Assembly: GCF_014174475.1 (NCBI RefSeq)
Contig: NZ_JACJUD010000004.1
Span: 248,001 to 312,000, forward strand
Length of the DNA stretch: 64,000 nucleotides
Source of the DNA: Aquipseudomonas ullengensis
GTDB lineage: Bacteria; Pseudomonadota; Gammaproteobacteria; Pseudomonadales; Pseudomonadaceae
Direction: 5' to 3'
Shown piece by piece: positions 47,258 to 57,023 of this stretch (position 1 is the first letter of the stretch; each line of letters begins with the position of its first letter). Below the pieces are notes generated by a model. That model searched no databases. It was given only the letters and a program-made list of their open reading frames with translations, and was not told where the DNA came from. The translations under genes were made by a program, and so were the position numbers.

Positions 47258-48310
47258 GTGAACAAACCTCTGCTATTCGCGCTGCCACTGCTGATCGGGG
47301 CCAGTGCTGCCCTGACGCTCTACTTCAACCCCATCGACGCTACCGCTCCTGGCTCGCCAGCCCCGCAGGCCGATGCGACACAACCGATGACAGCCCCCAA
47401 TGTTGTTGCTGACAGCCCGCCAGCAACTCATCCGCTGCCGCCCCTGGCCGCCGAACTGCAGCCCCTGCCGCCCTCCTTTGCGGGCACTCAGGTCGATGGC
47501 AGCTTCAGCGTCGACCAGAACGGCAATCTGCTGATCACCCGCGATATCCGCCGCATCTTCGACTATTTCCTCAGTGCCCTCGGCGAAGAGCCGCTGGAAA
47601 CCAGCGTCAAACGCCTGCAAGGCTATATCCGCAGCCAACTGCAGGGCCCGGCCCAGGAGCAGGCGCTGAACCTGCTCGCGCAATACCTGGATTACAAACG
47701 CCAGCTGATCGAGCTGGAAAAGGGCCTGCCGCAGCTGTCCAGCGTGGATGCCATGCGCCAGCGTGAGCAAGCCGTACATAACCTGCGCGCCTCGCTGTTC
47801 AACCAGGATGTGCACCAGGCCTTCTTTGCCGAGGAAGAGGATTACAACCAGTTCACCCTGCAGCGCCTGGCCATCCGCCAGGACCAGAACCTGAGCGACC
47901 AGCAGAAAGCCGAGGCCCTCGATCAGCTGCGCGCCAGCCTGCCGGAATCCCTGCAGGATGCCGTCGTGCCACAGATGCAGACCGAGCTGCATCAACAGAC
48001 CGCCGCCCTGCAGGCTCAGGGCGCCAGCCCCGCACAGATCCAGCAGTTGCGCCTGCAACTGGTCGGCGCTGAAGCCACGGTGCGCCTGGAAGCCCTCGAC
48101 AAGCAGCGCCAGCAATGGCAACAGCGGCTGAGCGACTACCGCCAGGAAAAGGCCCGTATCGAGAGTAACGAAGGCCTCAGTGACGGTGACAAGCAAGCTG
48201 CCATCGACACGCTTACCAGCGACCGCTTCGATGAACGTGAACGCCTGCGCCTGGAAGCGGCCGAGCAGTTGGCGGATGCAAGGGCCAAGGAAAAGACCAG
48301 CGCCCAATAA
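47258..48310 (+). CDS. lifO: Lipase-specific foldase/secretion chaperone
   Basis: A 350-residue protein: an N-terminal membrane anchor (about 4-22), an Ala/Pro-rich linker (25-70) and a long helical lipase-binding domain starting [33 protein letters not shown], which contains the family motif. It wraps around LipA in the periplasm and brings it into its active fold. The start is GTG at 47258. The linker is the least conserved part, as is usual for this family. Confidence 0.94.
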   Translation: MNKPLLFALPLLIGASAALTLYFNPIDATAPGSPAPQADATQPMTAPNVVADSPPATHPLPPLAAELQPLPPSFAGTQVDGSFSVDQNGNLLITRDIRRIFDYFLSALGEEPLETSVKRLQGYIRSQLQGPAQEQALNLLAQYLDYKRQLIELEKGLPQLSSVDAMRQREQAVHNLRASLFNQDVHQAFFAEEEDYNQFTLQRLAIRQDQNLSDQQKAEALDQLRASLPESLQDAVVPQMQTELHQQTAALQAQGASPAQIQQLRLQLVGAEATVRLEALDKQRQQWQQRLSDYRQEKARIESNEGLSDGDKQAAIDTLTSDRFDERERLRLEAAEQLADARAKEKTSAQ

Positions 48311-48337
48311 AAAAGGCCCGCACTTGGCGGGCCTTTT
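48311..48337. terminator. Bidirectional terminator after lifO
   Basis: Arms AAAAGGCCCGC and GCGGGCCTTTT around a five-base loop, between convergent lifO and the DoxX gene. Confidence 0.88.
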
Positions 48338-48352
48338 GTTTTAGCGCGTGAC

Positions 48353-48787
48353 TCAGCGAGCGATGATGCGATCCACCGACAGTTTGCCAGCGCCTTCGAT
48401 GAGCAGCGCCAGGCTAATCACGCCCAGCATCAGCGCGTATTCGTAGCCATTGGCGGTGATGAAGAAGCCGTTGACCCAGTGCACGGTGAACATCGCCACC
48501 AGCGATACCACCAGCAGGGACGCCGCCGCCGGGCGTACCAGCAGGCCCACTACCAGGGCCAGGCCGCCGAAGAACTCGGCGCTGCCGGCCAGGGCTGCCA
48601 TCAGGTAGCCGGGAGTGATGCCGATGCTTTCCATCCACTGAGCAACGCCTGCCAGGCCGTAGCCGCCGAACCAGCCAAACAGCTTCTGCGCACCGTGTGC
48701 GGCGAAGGTCAGGCCGGTGACTACACGCAGCAGGGTGATGCCGTAGCCGGCGTGGGTGGAAAGCAGGTTTTTGATCAGAGTGCTCAT
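48353..48787 (-). CDS. DoxX-family membrane protein
   Basis: A 144-residue protein with four membrane helices; FAAHGAQKLFGWFGGYGLAGVAQWMESIG near 30-58 is the DoxX signature, followed by LMAALAGSAEFFGGLALVVGLLVRPAA. DoxX relatives serve as membrane subunits in quinone or thiosulfate oxidation and in oxidative-stress complexes. No partner gene is adjacent, so the role is open. Confidence 0.87.
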   Translation of the reverse strand: MSTLIKNLLSTHAGYGITLLRVVTGLTFAAHGAQKLFGWFGGYGLAGVAQWMESIGITPGYLMAALAGSAEFFGGLALVVGLLVRPAAASLLVVSLVAMFTVHWVNGFFITANGYEYALMLGVISLALLIEGAGKLSVDRIIAR

Positions 48788-48894
48788 GGGTGCGATGTCC
48801 TTAAGTGAGAGTGGGCTATTGCTGAAGGACAGATTAGACGATTTTATCGATTCTAAAAGCGCAAATTAGCGCTTAAACGTATCGATTTATACGA

Positions 48895-50316
48895 TCAATC
48901 TCGCGCAGCCGAACGACCGGTGCGCGGTTCCAGCAGGTCACGCTCATGCTCGAACGCCAGGTAGTACTTGTTCACGCTGTTGACGTAGCTGACCACGCCC
49001 ATACCCAACTGCTCCATGGCCACCCGCTCGACCTGGAAGAACCACTGGTTGGGATTGAGCCCACGCCGCCGCGCCTCGGCACGCAGGCCCTGTACCCGTT
49101 GCGGGCCCAGGTTGTAGGCCGCCAGCACAAACGCCATGCGCTCATGCTCTTCCAGTTGCTGGCTGGCAAAGAACTGCCGACGGATACGCGCCAGGTACAG
49201 CGACGCGGCGCGCACGTTGTTGTCCAGCGCCTGGATATTGCTCACCCCCACGCTGCGTGCGGCGGACGGGGTGATCTGCATCAGGCCGGTGGCGCCACCG
49301 GCACCACGAGCCGCCGGGTTGAGCGTCGACTCCTTGAAGGCCACAGCCGCCAGGTACAGCCAGTCGAGCTTCTGCTGCTCGCCGTGCTTCTGTAACACCG
49401 CCTTGACCTTGTCCAGGCGCTTGCGGTCAGCGCTCGCCAGGGGATAGCGCACCTTGTACATACGCCGATAAACCCGCTGGAACACCGCATCCTGGTCACC
49501 CGGGCTGTGGTAGCCGGCGATGAAGCGGTCGATGCTGGCGCGCAGCATCGGCGAGTCGCGGCGCACGAACCAGCTCATGTCGTCTTCGCGCCCCACCACC
49601 AGGTGGCGCTCGATGCGTAGCCGGGGCAGTACCCGCGCCCAGCGTTCGGCAATCGGTTGTTCCACGGCGGTCCAGGGATACACCCCGGCCTGCACCATCT
49701 CCAGTACGTCTTCCACGGCCAGGCTGGGGTCGGCCCATTCGACCAGGATCGCCGGTTGCTTACGCTGCGCAAGGCGTTCATTGACCTCACGCAGCGCTTC
49801 GCCGGCCGCACTGCCGCGCGGTAGCACCAACACGCGCCCGGCCATGTCCTCCAGCTTGCGGTAATGACGATTGCCGCGGCTGCCGACAATCACGATCGGT
49901 ACATCGCGGCGGATCGCGGCACTGGCGCTGACCACCTGGCCAGCGTGGGCTTCGAGCAGCTCGCCCGGTGCGACCAGGTCACCCTCGCCACGCTGCAGCG
50001 CATCCAGCAGTTGCTCCTTGGCGCGGGGAATCAGCTTCAGCTGCAGCTTGCGGCCATCGCGGGAGTTGTCATTGAGGTATTGCTCGAAGGCGCGCAGCCG
50101 GTGGTATTCGACGCCGATGGCCTGGCCCTTGATTTCACCTGAGCTGTTGCGGCTCTGGTTGACCAGCACACGCAGCTCGCCACTCTTGCGGATTTGCGCC
50201 AGGTCACGCTCGGTTTTGCTGTGGGGCAGGTTTTCCGCCAGGCCGGTCAGGCGCGCCGATGCCGGCAATGGCAGTACTGCCAGCCAGCAGAGCAACAACA
50301 GCAGCGCTCGCCTCAT
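48895..50316 (-). CDS. mltF2: MltF-type lytic murein transglycosylase
   Basis: A 473-residue secreted protein with a signal peptide (about 1-21), a solute-binding-protein-like domain (45-270, with KSGELRVLVNQSRNSSGEIKG) and a C-terminal SLT domain (about 300-450) whose catalytic Glu is in VAFKESTLNPAARGAGGATGLMQITPSAA. It cleaves murein to 1,6-anhydro products; the N-terminal domain of MltF binds muropeptides and controls activity. The symbol follows recalled P. aeruginosa usage (PA2865) near lipA-lifO. There is no lipobox, so it may be periplasmic rather than lipid-anchored. Confidence 0.88.
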   Translation of the reverse strand: MRRALLLLLCWLAVLPLPASARLTGLAENLPHSKTERDLAQIRKSGELRVLVNQSRNSSGEIKGQAIGVEYHRLRAFEQYLNDNSRDGRKLQLKLIPRAKEQLLDALQRGEGDLVAPGELLEAHAGQVVSASAAIRRDVPIVIVGSRGNRHYRKLEDMAGRVLVLPRGSAAGEALREVNERLAQRKQPAILVEWADPSLAVEDVLEMVQAGVYPWTAVEQPIAERWARVLPRLRIERHLVVGREDDMSWFVRRDSPMLRASIDRFIAGYHSPGDQDAVFQRVYRRMYKVRYPLASADRKRLDKVKAVLQKHGEQQKLDWLYLAAVAFKESTLNPAARGAGGATGLMQITPSAARSVGVSNIQALDNNVRAASLYLARIRRQFFASQQLEEHERMAFVLAAYNLGPQRVQGLRAEARRRGLNPNQWFFQVERVAMEQLGMGVVSYVNSVNKYYLAFEHERDLLEPRTGRSAARD

Positions 50317-50545
50317 CGGGCCTCCGGGTTGAACCAGGTCATCGGCAGACCTGGCCGCGTGAGATCGTCCGCTCGCATGGCAGTTCCACGGCGAGGGGCG
50401 CGGAGATTCTCACAGCCCTTTGTCAGCGACCAGCAAAAGCTGGTAACGAGCATGAAAAGTCATAGCTAACTCAATGTTCTTGTTGGCTTTATTCTGCATA
50501 TAGAAGCTCTGCTATGCTGCCCGGCTCAGCCCTTGAGGTAGCACC

Positions 50546-51358
50546 ATGCAACTCATCGACATCGGCGTCAATCTGACCCACCCGAGTCTGGCTCGCGAGC
50601 GTGACGCAGTGCTCGCCCGCGCACATGCCGCCGGCGTCTGCCAATTGGTGCTAACCGGCACCAGTCTCGAAGAGAGCGAGAAAGCCCTGGCCTTCTGCCA
50701 GGAACTGGACGACAGCCACCTGCGTCTATTCAGCACCGCCGGTGTACATCCCCACGATGCCAGCCAGTGGAGCGTCGACAGCGCGCGCCAACTGCGCACG
50801 CTGCTGAGCGAACCGCAGGTGCGTGCCGTGGGTGAATGCGGGCTGGATTTCAATCGCGACTTCTCGCCGCGGCCGGCGCAAGAAAAAGCCCTGGAAGAGC
50901 AACTGGCGCTGGCGGTAGAGCTGCAGATGCCGGTGTTTCTCCATGAGCGCGATGCCAGCGAGCGGCTGGTGGCGATCCTGCGGGAGTTTCGTGACCGGTT
51001 GCCGGCCGCCGTGGTGCACTGTTTCACCGGCGAGAAAAACGCGTTGTATGCCTATCTCGACCTGGATCTGCACATCGGCATCACCGGCTGGATCTGCGAC
51101 GAGCGCCGTGGCACTCACCTGCACCCGCTGGTGCGCGACATTCCGCAGGGGCGCCTGATGCTGGAAAGCGACGCGCCCTACCTGCTACCGCGCAGCCTGC
51201 GCCCCAAGCCGAAGAGCGGCCACAACGAGCCGGCGTTTCTCACGGAAGTTCTACGGGAAGTGGCGCTGCACCGTGGCGAAAGCGAAGAAGCACTGGCGGC
51301 GCACAGCACCACCAGTGCCCGGGCGTTCTTCGGTTTGCCGGAGCTGGCGCAGGCCTGA
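50546..51358 (+). CDS. tatD: TatD-family metal-dependent hydrolase
   Basis: A 270-residue TIM-barrel nuclease. It begins [13 protein letters not shown] rather than with the usual HxH of YcfH/YjjV, which is the TatD branch; later motifs are [28 protein letters not shown] and [10 protein letters not shown]. TatD proteins show 3'-5' exonuclease activity on DNA and RNA. It abuts the convergent thioesterase gene with no spacer. Confidence 0.92.
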   Translation: MQLIDIGVNLTHPSLARERDAVLARAHAAGVCQLVLTGTSLEESEKALAFCQELDDSHLRLFSTAGVHPHDASQWSVDSARQLRTLLSEPQVRAVGECGLDFNRDFSPRPAQEKALEEQLALAVELQMPVFLHERDASERLVAILREFRDRLPAAVVHCFTGEKNALYAYLDLDLHIGITGWICDERRGTHLHPLVRDIPQGRLMLESDAPYLLPRSLRPKPKSGHNEPAFLTEVLREVALHRGESEEALAAHSTTSARAFFGLPELAQA

Positions 51359-52156
51359 TCAGGCAAAGACCACGGTGGTCTGCCGGCTCAGCGCCAGCAG
51401 TTCACCGCTCGGGCTCCACAGACGCGCGGCAATGTGCCCGTAGCCATCACGGGCATGCTCGATCTCTGCGCGGTACAGGCACCAGTCATGGGTGGTCAGC
51501 TTGGGGATCGGGTGGACGAACTCGATGGTCCAGGTCAGCGAACTGCCCGGTGCCGGGGCCTTGAGAAACGACAGCACTGCCGGTGGCCAGGCATCGACCA
51601 GGGCCAGCAGATGGGCCTCGGTGACCGTGTCATAGCTGACATCACTGCGCAGGCGCACCCAGCCGCCCATTTCCCGCGAGGCAACCCCGGTGAACGGCAT
51701 GCCGCCCAGGCCCCAGCGCATGGCCAGGAAGCGGGTGAACTCGGGGGTGACATCCTTGATGTACGGCAGCTCCTGGCACTCTTCCACCGCTTTCATCGCC
51801 GGTGCCGGCTCGGCTGCGACGGATACCGCCGATTCGCGCGAAGCGCCGAAGCTGCCCTGGACCAGCGCGACCACTTCACCGTTCTGCACGGCGCGACCAA
51901 GCACCTGGCTGACGGCCTTGCCTTCGCGCAGCACTTCCACCTCGAAAGCCACTGGCTCGTTCATCAGCAGCGGGCCGACGAAGGTGATCGACAGCGAACG
52001 CACGGGGCGGCCAGCCGGTACCTTGCCACGCATGGCCTCGTAGACCATGGCCGCCACCAGCCCGCCAAAGGTCGCCCGGCCCTGGCCCCACAAGGCCGGT
52101 ACCACGACGTGTTGCGGGCGCTTGTGCACCGCCTGGATCAGTTCAGCGAAAGTCAT
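51359..52156 (-). CDS. Acyl-CoA thioesterase (double hot-dog, TesB-like)
   Basis: A 265-residue protein with two hot-dog halves: ALWGQGRATFGGLVAAMVYEAM near 21-42, RSLSITFVGPLLMNEPVAFEVEVLREGKAVSQV near 53-85 and a second half ending in HDWCLYRAEIEHARDGYGHIAARLWSPSGELLALSRQTTVVF. The C-terminal segment is typical for TesB/PaaI-like thioesterases. It cleaves acyl-CoA; chain preference is unknown. Confidence 0.87.
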   Translation of the reverse strand: MTFAELIQAVHKRPQHVVVPALWGQGRATFGGLVAAMVYEAMRGKVPAGRPVRSLSITFVGPLLMNEPVAFEVEVLREGKAVSQVLGRAVQNGEVVALVQGSFGASRESAVSVAAEPAPAMKAVEECQELPYIKDVTPEFTRFLAMRWGLGGMPFTGVASREMGGWVRLRSDVSYDTVTEAHLLALVDAWPPAVLSFLKAPAPGSSLTWTIEFVHPIPKLTTHDWCLYRAEIEHARDGYGHIAARLWSPSGELLALSRQTTVVFA

Positions 52157-52289
52157 TCAGCAATCTCCTCGAGTCTGTCGCAAAGCTTAGGAGAAAACCG
52201 GCCCCGGGCGGGAGTGGCAGAGCAGACAATTCAGCGACGGAATTGCCACGCATCAGCTCTGCCACGCTAGTTTCGTCGCGTTGCAGGGA

Positions 52290-53051
52290 TCAGGAGAAGT
52301 ATTCGAGCAACCCTTCCAGCGCCTGGTCCGACTTTCCTTCGGCCTGCGCCAGCTCCTCACGCCAGGCGGCTGCACAGGGGCCGAGGTCCCGCTCCTGCTC
52401 ACTGCGGATCAACCACTGCAGCCGGTCATGCCAGTCGCCGAGCGCGCCCTGAGCCGCACGCAGGGCCTTGAAGCAAGGTTTGCTCAGGTGATTCTGCCGG
52501 GGATAGGCCTCGGCGCAGTAACGCAGTCGTTTGATCAGTAGGCGCAGACGATGGCGGTCATGGGCAGGATCGCGCAGGGCTGTGCCCAACAGCTTGCTCT
52601 GCTGGGCCAGGTAGTGGCGCACCTGCTTGCCGCCCACCTGCCACTCGCCATCGCGCAACGCCTCTCGACAATCCTCCGGCCAGGCATCGAGCAGGATCAG
52701 CAGCCGTTGCAGTGCCAGGCCGTCCAGCAGCCGTGCATAGCCCTCCTCCAACTGCGCCCGCCGCTGGCGCTGCGGTTCGCCCAGGCCACGCACCTGCAAT
52801 TCGGCCAGCAGCACTTCCAGGTCACGCAGCGGCCCGCTGGCCTGCGCCAGTGCCGCCGTGGCCTGCTCCAGGCGCGCACAGTGCGCCTGGCTACGCAGCG
52901 GGCGCAGCAGGCTGCGCAAGCGGCGCAAGGCGATGCGCAGGTCGTGCAGCGCCTCAGGGTCGGTGTGTGCCAGCAGTCGCTCGCGACAAGCCAGTACGCG
53001 TATTTCCAGTGTCAGTACCTGGGCTCGCAATCCGTTGACCAACGCCGTCAT
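52290..53051 (-). CDS. CHAD-domain protein
   Basis: A 253-residue all-helical CHAD protein, with ALHDLRIALRRLRSLLRPLRS near 33-53 and RHRLRLLIKRLRYCAEAYP near 178-197; the repeated H-x2-R-x3-R-x-LR pattern lines a basic channel that binds polyphosphate. The ATG overlaps the stop of tgpA by four bases and has AAGGAG upstream, so it belongs to the moxR-DUF58-tgpA unit. No CYTH domain or polyphosphate kinase gene is nearby. Confidence 0.88.
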   Translation of the reverse strand: MTALVNGLRAQVLTLEIRVLACRERLLAHTDPEALHDLRIALRRLRSLLRPLRSQAHCARLEQATAALAQASGPLRDLEVLLAELQVRGLGEPQRQRRAQLEEGYARLLDGLALQRLLILLDAWPEDCREALRDGEWQVGGKQVRHYLAQQSKLLGTALRDPAHDRHRLRLLIKRLRYCAEAYPRQNHLSKPCFKALRAAQGALGDWHDRLQWLIRSEQERDLGPCAAAWREELAQAEGKSDQALEGLLEYFS

Positions 53052-55048
53052 GGGTTTCTCCTTGTTCCGTGAGCCCGCCACCAAGGCAGGCTACGCCGCA
53101 AGTGGCGCAGGCTCAGACGCAGCGCCTGCGCAGTACCGGCCTGACCAGCGTAGCGTTGTGCTTCGAATTCGTGGGCAAACGCCAGAATCGCACCGGCCTG
53201 CGCCGGGAGTGCCTGCGCAGCACGCCCGGCAAAGGCGCGCACACCCTCGGCCTTGTCGCGCTGCAGACCGTGACGCCCGAGCAGCCGTTCAAACCCGCGC
53301 AACAGCCGTTGCTGCGGATCACGCTCACGGCGCCAGGGTTTGAACAGCCAGAGGGCCAACGCCCCCAGCAGTAACGCCCCGCCGCCGACCAGACCAAGGG
53401 CCAGGCGAGTCCAGTCCAGGCTGCCGAACCAGCGTTGCAGCAATTGCAGTTGCTGGGCCGACTGGTAACCCAGCACCCAGCGCTGCCAACCGTAGTTGAC
53501 GTCATCCCAGGCCAGGCGCAGCTGATTCAACCAGGCGACATCGCGGTAACGCAGCAACGACAGCGGCGAATTGGCGAGAAAGCTGTCCTCGTCGGACAAC
53601 GCCTGCTCCAGGCCCTGTTCGATCCGTTCCGGCGCCACCTGGAAGGTTGGATCGACCGCCACCCAGCCCTGCCCGGCCTGCCAGTACTCGACCCAGGCGT
53701 GGGCATCGAACTGGCGCACCGTGACATCCCGCCCGGTCGCATTGAACTCGCCGCCCTGGTAACCGGCCACCACTCGCGCCGGAATGCCGGCGGCGCGCAG
53801 GACGAAGGTCATCGCCCCGGCATAGTGGGCACAGAAGCCCTTGCGCGTGCGGAACAGGAATTCGTCGATGCTATCCCGCCCCACGGGTGGCGGACGCAAG
53901 GTGTAGCCGTAGGGCTCGCGGTTGAAGTGCTGCAACAGCGCGTTGACCAGCGCCTGCGTCTGGGGGTGCTCCTGTTTGAGCTCGGCGGCCCAGGCGCGGC
54001 TACGCGGGTCACCCTGCTCCGGCAACTGCAAGGTGCGTTTGGCCACCGCGTCGGGCAACTGCACCTCACGCAGCGCAGCAGGCCAGGACTGCACCTGATA
54101 CAGCAGGCTCTGCTGTACCGAATCGCCGCGTTGCAAGCGGAAATCGCTCATCTGCCGCACGTCTGCCAGGTCGGTCTGCCCCACATCGAGGGCAAACAGC
54201 CAGGACTGGCCGCTCGGCTGCATGACGATGCTGTAACTCAGCGGCTCACCGCGTTTCTGCCACTGCGCGGCGGCGCCGTGCAACGCGCCGGGCGATTGCG
54301 ACCAGCGCCGGCCATCGAACTGCTCCAGGGTCAAGGCGCGCCAGTACAACTGCGGGCGTGGCGGGATGGTGCCTTCGAAGCTGGCGCGAAAGGCCAGTGC
54401 GTCGGACTGGCTAAGTTCGGCGATATCCGCCGGCGCCATGCTGTCGGACAGGCCACTGAACGCCTTGTCCGGTGTCGGCAGGCTCCACAGCGGCGCCAGG
54501 CGCGGGAAGAACACGAACAGCACCAGCATCAGCGGCAGTGCTTGCAACAGCAGGCTGGCAGCCAGCTTGATGGTCGCCCGCGGCTGCACTGCCAGCGCGC
54601 TCTGCTGCAGGCCGATCAACGCCGCCAGCAGGGCCACCACCGGCAACAGGCTGTAGGCCGCCGCCAGCAGGCTGTCATCGAACAGGTAGCCGATCACCAC
54701 CACGAAGAAGCCGAGGAATATCTCCAGCAGCGCATCACGGCGGCTGCGCATCTCCAGCAGCTTGAGACAGAACGCCGCCACCAGCAGCAGTGCGCCGCCA
54801 TCCAAACCAATCAGGCTGCCCCGCGAGAGCACCACCGCCGCCCCGGTGGCGACGATCAGACCGATGCGTTCCAGGCTCGTGGGGTAACGCGCACGCATAC
54901 GGAAGATCTGCATCCGCCAGCCGGCACACGCCAGCCACAGCAGGATGATCCACGGCGGCAGATGCAGGAGCAGCGGCAGGATCACCAGTACCTGCGCCAC
55001 CAGCAGCCAGATCAGGCCGATGCGCGGGATCGGCTGTAGCGCACTCAT
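53048..55048 (-). CDS. tgpA: TgpA-type membrane transglutaminase
   Basis: A 666-residue protein: six N-terminal membrane helices (DUF3488, about 10-190), a periplasmic transglutaminase-like domain with an intact triad (Cys in RTRKGFCAHYAGAM, His in FDAHAWVEYW, Asp in VAVDPTFQV), then a single helix and a C-terminal cytoplasmic DUF4129-like part. In P. aeruginosa tgpA is reported as essential, and the domain faces the periplasm. Both ends overlap the neighbouring genes by four bases. The substrate is unknown. Confidence 0.93.
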   Translation of the reverse strand: MSALQPIPRIGLIWLLVAQVLVILPLLLHLPPWIILLWLACAGWRMQIFRMRARYPTSLERIGLIVATGAAVVLSRGSLIGLDGGALLLVAAFCLKLLEMRSRRDALLEIFLGFFVVVIGYLFDDSLLAAAYSLLPVVALLAALIGLQQSALAVQPRATIKLAASLLLQALPLMLVLFVFFPRLAPLWSLPTPDKAFSGLSDSMAPADIAELSQSDALAFRASFEGTIPPRPQLYWRALTLEQFDGRRWSQSPGALHGAAAQWQKRGEPLSYSIVMQPSGQSWLFALDVGQTDLADVRQMSDFRLQRGDSVQQSLLYQVQSWPAALREVQLPDAVAKRTLQLPEQGDPRSRAWAAELKQEHPQTQALVNALLQHFNREPYGYTLRPPPVGRDSIDEFLFRTRKGFCAHYAGAMTFVLRAAGIPARVVAGYQGGEFNATGRDVTVRQFDAHAWVEYWQAGQGWVAVDPTFQVAPERIEQGLEQALSDEDSFLANSPLSLLRYRDVAWLNQLRLAWDDVNYGWQRWVLGYQSAQQLQLLQRWFGSLDWTRLALGLVGGGALLLGALALWLFKPWRRERDPQQRLLRGFERLLGRHGLQRDKAEGVRAFAGRAAQALPAQAGAILAFAHEFEAQRYAGQAGTAQALRLSLRHLRRSLPWWRAHGTRRNP

Positions 55049-56007
55049 ACCGCCACCCCGTACAGCGCCAGCGCGCGCAGACAGGCCTCGCGGTGAGCAT
55101 CGCCGTAGTCGGGTGCCAGCTCCGTGCCGGGAATGCGCAGGCCGTAGGGTTGCTGGCGGTTATCCAGCTCCAGCACCCAGTGGCACAGACGCGACAGGCG
55201 CTCTTCGGGATCGCCGCCCAGGGCCAGGAAGTCCAGCCACAGGTCACGCCCGGCCAACGCAGCAAAATCCTTGACCAGCAATCCCTGGCCGCGCGAATAA
55301 GCCTTCCAGTGCAGGCGGCGCCGCGAGTCACCGGGCTGATAGGTCTTCAGCCCCTGATAATCGTCGGCGCCACGTCCCTGCACGCGTGCGCCCTCGTCCT
55401 CTTCATCTTTCCCGCCTCCAGCGCCGAGCGGCAGATCACCCGCCAGCGGGCGTGGATAGACCAGCACCGCCTGATCCAGATCGACCCAGCTCCAGGCCAC
55501 CAGGATACCCAGGGGGAAACGGCTTTCCACCCGCAGGCGTTCGGGGCGCAACCAGCCACGGCGTAGCGCCGGCAAGCTCAGTTCGCACTCGCGCTGGCCA
55601 CGCGCCGGCACATCGACGGTCTGCAGTTCGGCCGGCGGCCAGCCAAGGGCCACGGCCTGGTGAGCGTACTCGGCGCTTTCCAGGCGCACACGAAAGCGCG
55701 CTTGCTCGCCGACAAACACCGCGCCGCTGATGCCGGCCTTGAGAATCAGCCCGGTGAAATTGCGGAAGGTATGCAAGATGGCAACGATAAACACCGCCGC
55801 CAGCATGAACGTCAGGCCATAGGCCAAGCTGTTCTCGTAGTTGATCCCGGCAAGCAGCATCAGCATCAGCGCCAGACCAAAGCCGGCGCCGACCCGATTG
55901 GGCATGATGAAGATGCGCCGCTGGTTCAACTGCACCTGCGCCGCAGGTGGAATGCGCCGGACAATCCAGCGCCGCCAGCGCGGCTTGAGCCAACCGGTGA
56001 GGATCAA
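55045..56007 (-). CDS. DUF58-domain membrane protein
   Basis: A 320-residue protein with two N-terminal helices (about 42-60 and 63-82) and a C-terminal DUF58 (vWA-like) domain marked by GADDYQGLKTYQPGDSRRRLHWKAYSRGQGLLVKDF. The start is a TTG at 56007 that overlaps the moxR stop; GAGGTGG lies ten bases upstream. An internal ATG at residue 35 would remove conserved residues. It links the MoxR ATPase with the transglutaminase in a conserved MoxR-DUF58-TgpA set. Confidence 0.88.
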   Translation of the reverse strand: MILTGWLKPRWRRWIVRRIPPAAQVQLNQRRIFIMPNRVGAGFGLALMLMLLAGINYENSLAYGLTFMLAAVFIVAILHTFRNFTGLILKAGISGAVFVGEQARFRVRLESAEYAHQAVALGWPPAELQTVDVPARGQRECELSLPALRRGWLRPERLRVESRFPLGILVAWSWVDLDQAVLVYPRPLAGDLPLGAGGGKDEEDEGARVQGRGADDYQGLKTYQPGDSRRRLHWKAYSRGQGLLVKDFAALAGRDLWLDFLALGGDPEERLSRLCHWVLELDNRQQPYGLRIPGTELAPDYGDAHREACLRALALYGVAV

Positions 56008-56921
56008 ACCGCCGCCACCTCACGTAACAGCCACTGCACCAGCGAGCCACCACCATGGCCGGACGGATCGGCGCGCTCACGCAGACGATGGCCGACCACC
56101 GCTGGCAGTACCGCCTGCACATCCTCGGGAATCACATAGTCACGGTTGGCCAGGAATGCCCAGGCACGAGCGGCGGCCAACAGCGCCAGGCTGGCGCGTG
56201 GCGACAGGCCCCAGGCGAACTGCGGCTCGCTGCGCGTGGCCTCGACCAGGCGCAGCACGTAATCAACCAGTGCATCGCTGGCGCGCACCTGGGGAATCAG
56301 CGCCTGGATCGCCGCCAGTTCGCGGTGATCCATCAGCGGTTCCAGACGCGGCAGCAGGTCACGACGCGCCTCGCCGAGTAGCAGCGCTTTTTCCGCCGCC
56401 TTGGCTGGATAGCCGAGGGACAGGCGCATTAGAAAGCGATCCAGTTGCGACTCGGGCAAGGCAAAGGTGCCGCCGGAGCTGACCGGGTTCTGCGTGGCGA
56501 TCACGAAGAATGGCTGCGGCAGTGGCCGGGTGGCGCCCTCGATGGTCACCTGACCCTCCTCCATGGCCTCCAACAGCGCGCTCTGGCTCTTCGGCGTGGC
56601 GCGGTTGATCTCGTCGGCCAACACCAGCTCGGCGAAGATCGGCCCAGGGTGGAAGGTGAACTGGCCGCTGTCCTTGTCGAACACCGAGGTGCCGAGGATG
56701 TCGCCGGGCAACAGGTCGGAGGTGAACTGGATGCGCTGGAAACTCAACCCCAACACTCGCGCCAGGGCCTGGCTGAGGGTGGTCTTGCCCATGCCCGGCA
56801 AGTCTTCGATCAGCAGGTGCCCGCCGGCCAGCAAACAAGCCAGGGCCAGGCGAACCTGCGGCTCCTTGCCCAACAGGACCTCGTTCACCGACTGCAGGCA
56901 GGCATCCAGTTTCGTGCGCAT
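56004..56921 (-). CDS. MoxR-family AAA+ ATPase
   Basis: A 305-residue AAA+ protein with Walker A LPGMGKTTL near 38-46, Walker B LVLADEINRATPKSQSALLEAMEEGQV near 101-127, sensor I IATQNPV and the C-terminal lid ending in VGHRLRERADPSGHGG. MoxR ATPases act as chaperones with vWA-domain partners, here the DUF58 protein encoded next. It is the first gene of the operon moxR-DUF58-tgpA-CHAD. Confidence 0.93.
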   Translation of the reverse strand: MRTKLDACLQSVNEVLLGKEPQVRLALACLLAGGHLLIEDLPGMGKTTLSQALARVLGLSFQRIQFTSDLLPGDILGTSVFDKDSGQFTFHPGPIFAELVLADEINRATPKSQSALLEAMEEGQVTIEGATRPLPQPFFVIATQNPVSSGGTFALPESQLDRFLMRLSLGYPAKAAEKALLLGEARRDLLPRLEPLMDHRELAAIQALIPQVRASDALVDYVLRLVEATRSEPQFAWGLSPRASLALLAAARAWAFLANRDYVIPEDVQAVLPAVVGHRLRERADPSGHGGGSLVQWLLREVAAV

Positions 56922-57023
56922 CGCTCACTCCTTGTTCTGATGCCTGGATGCTACTGGCCCAGACAGGTGCGGCAAAGCGCGGCGTAACCTTTGCTCACGA
57001 AACTGTGAGGGTCGCCCTGCTAG

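Noticed and set aside
52290-53051. CYTH/triphosphate tunnel metalloenzyme
   Set aside because: Only the helical CHAD part is present; there is no N-terminal ExExK motif of CYTH domains.
53435-55039. A 534-codon plus-strand open frame
   Set aside because: Antisense to tgpA, which has clear membrane helices and an intact catalytic triad; the plus-strand product is Gln/Arg/His-rich noise.
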